Origin: an uncultured Clostridia bacterium
GTDB taxonomy: Bacteria; Bacillota; Clostridia; Oscillospirales; CAG-272
DNA length: 13,973 nt
Assembly (NCBI GenBank): GCA_946615525.1
Contig: CAMOHW010000010.1
Coordinates: 1-13,973 of the forward strand
Direction of reading: 5' to 3'
This document shows, one piece after another, positions 12,846 through 13,973 of this stretch. A model generated the notes under the pieces. The model searched no databases and was not told the DNA's origin. It saw only the letters and a list, made by a program, of their open reading frames with translations. Within the stretch, counting starts at the first letter, position 1. Each line of letters begins with the position of its first letter. A program made the translations under genes and the position numbers.

Positions 12846-13973
12846 GCGAAATGAAAAGGCTGACCGTTTTTGCGTTCCAAAAGGATGCCGACCGCATTGT
12901 TCGCCGGTTGATGAATCTTCGTTGCGTTGAGGTCCGCCAGGCGGATGTAGAACGCGGCGAAGCGGTTTTACCTTACTTAAAGGTGGAATCCGAACTTGCA
13001 CAAATCAATCGCAACCTGTCGCAAATCCGCCAGGCAATTCCCATTCTTGCAAAATACAGCAGGAAAAAAGGTCTTGCCCGTCGCGTTCTGCGGGTCAACC
13101 GCGAGCAGTTTGTTTCAAGCGGACGAGCCGCCGAGGCGCTGAAAATTGCAGGACAGGCACTGGAACTTCAAAACAGTCAAAAAGAAAACGAGGCGCGGCA
13201 GGGAGAACTCCGCGCGCTTTGCGAAGCCCTTTCGCCCTGGGTTGGATATGAGACCCTTTTGAACGATCAGGGCACGCAAAAAACCAACACCATTTTGGGC
13301 AGTTTTCCGCCGATGGCGGAGCCGGATACGCTCCTTCCGCTGCTGGATGAAGCCGGAATTGCCGGTGAGCGCGTTTTGGCGGACGAAACAGGAATCTACT
13401 TTGCACTTACCTTTTTGAAAACGGAGGAAAGCGAAGTCAACGCCTTCCTGGCAAGTAGAGGATTCCAAAAAGTCGATCTTCCCAAAGAGGATATGACGGC
13501 AAGGGAACTTCAAATCCGGTCCAACCGGCAAATTACCGAGTTGGAACAGGATTTCCGCAAAAACGAAGAGGCAATCGCCAAACTCGCCGAGCAGAAAGAC
13601 AAAGTTGAGATCCTTTCGGATATTGAGGAAACCAACCGCACAGCCGCGGAACTCAAACAACGGTTGGCGCAAACCGGGCACTGCGTCATTTTGGACGGTT
13701 GGGTACCCCGGAGCATGGAAAAAACGGTTGCCGAAACATTGGAATCGTTTGACTGCGCTTATGAAACCGAAGATCCCGCTCCCGAGGATCAGCCGCCGGT
13801 CTTGCTCCGCAACAACCGGTTTGCCGCGAACTTCGAGTGGGTCATCGGAATGTATTCCTACCCCCGGTACGGCACATTTGATCCTACCTTCATTATGAGC
13901 ATTTTCTACATGATCATTTTCGGGTTGATGTTTGCTGATTTCGGATACGGATTGTTGCTCTCGGTGCTCTGCT
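12836..13973 (+). CDS. ntpI: V/A-type ATPase subunit I, 3' end cut by the window
   Basis: Subunit I (a-subunit equivalent) links the stator stalk to the membrane ring and forms the ion half-channels. The frame is open from 12836 to the window end: 379 codons of a protein usually about 640-660 residues long. The N-terminal part starts MSVSEMKRLTVFAFQKDAD and is followed by long helical, coiled-coil-like stretches of the cytoplasmic arm. At about 333-379 the first membrane part appears with YPRYGTFDPT and IFGLMFADFGYGLLLS, strongly diagnostic of the family. The ATG lies within the end of the stalk subunit gene, with GGAGGG 11 nt upstream. The c-ring and catalytic subunits presumably follow outside the window. 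Whether the pump moves H+ or Na+ cannot be told from this part. Confidence 0.93.
   Translation, partial: MSVSEMKRLTVFAFQKDADRIVRRLMNLRCVEVRQADVERGEAVLPYLKVESELAQINRNLSQIRQAIPILAKYSRKKGLARRVLRVNREQFVSSGRAAEALKIAGQALELQNSQKENEARQGELRALCEALSPWVGYETLLNDQGTQKTNTILGSFPPMAEPDTLLPLLDEAGIAGERVLADETGIYFALTFLKTEESEVNAFLASRGFQKVDLPKEDMTARELQIRSNRQITELEQDFRKNEEAIAKLAEQKDKVEILSDIEETNRTAAELKQRLAQTGHCVILDGWVPRSMEKTVAETLESFDCAYETEDPAPEDQPPVLLRNNRFAANFEWVIGMYSYPRYGTFDPTFIMSIFYMIIFGLMFADFGYGLLLSVLC

Overview
The window is a bacterial chromosomal segment, most likely from an anaerobic, spore-forming Clostridia-type Firmicute (Oscillospirales or Christensenellales-like). The support is a SpoIIR sporulation gene, a V/A-type ATPase operon, strong AGGAGG-type ribosome binding sites, consensus SigA promoters and many short intrinsic terminators. 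I see no phage, transposon, CRISPR or RNA genes. No species can be named from the sequence alone.

Layout. (1) 48-1778: a single-chain Wzz/BY-kinase tyrosine autokinase, probably the end of an exopolysaccharide cluster. (2) 1876-4347: a Cu+ P1B-ATPase (copA) with an extra C-terminal CopZ-like metal-binding domain that has its own in-frame Shine-Dalgarno and ATG. (3) 4390-5756: a small metal operon. A consensus promoter flanked by two Fur-family 7-1-7 dyads drives a Fur-family regulator and, by a 4-nt ATGA overlap, an ArsP_2-type heavy-metal permease. (4) 5792-7128, minus strand: spoIIR, rbfA and a small membrane protein, reading leftwards from a promoter at 7163-7191. (5) 7290-9222, plus strand: prmC and ddl, separated by an intrinsic terminator. 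(6) 9344-11716: a membrane-anchored CapD/FlaA1-type NDP-sugar 4,6-dehydratase and a short DtxR-family regulator. (7) 11843-12385: a small protein resembling the RsiV/DUF3298 fold, with four C-terminal cysteines. (8) 12525-13973: the start of a V/A-ATPase operon (peripheral stalk subunit G/H, then subunit I cut by the window end).

How the genes relate. Two genes belong to surface polysaccharide metabolism (autokinase, dehydratase) and one to peptidoglycan (ddl). Two neighbouring units handle metals (copA-copZ fusion; Fur regulator with permease), and a separate DtxR-type protein is probably an iron sensor. rbfA and prmC serve translation, and spoIIR serves forespore-to-mother-cell signalling.

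The most unusual structure is between rbfA and spoIIR. A long hairpin with a T-tract looks like an intrinsic terminator, but its 3' arm is the spoIIR Shine-Dalgarno, its T-tract is the SD-to-ATG spacer, and a possible forespore-type promoter lies across its 5' arm and loop. This would allow transcription from rbfA to be terminated or left untranslated, while a sporulation transcript starting in the loop is translated. Most gene calls rest on clear family motifs. Promoter, operator and start-site calls are by eye, and the regulatory models are inference.
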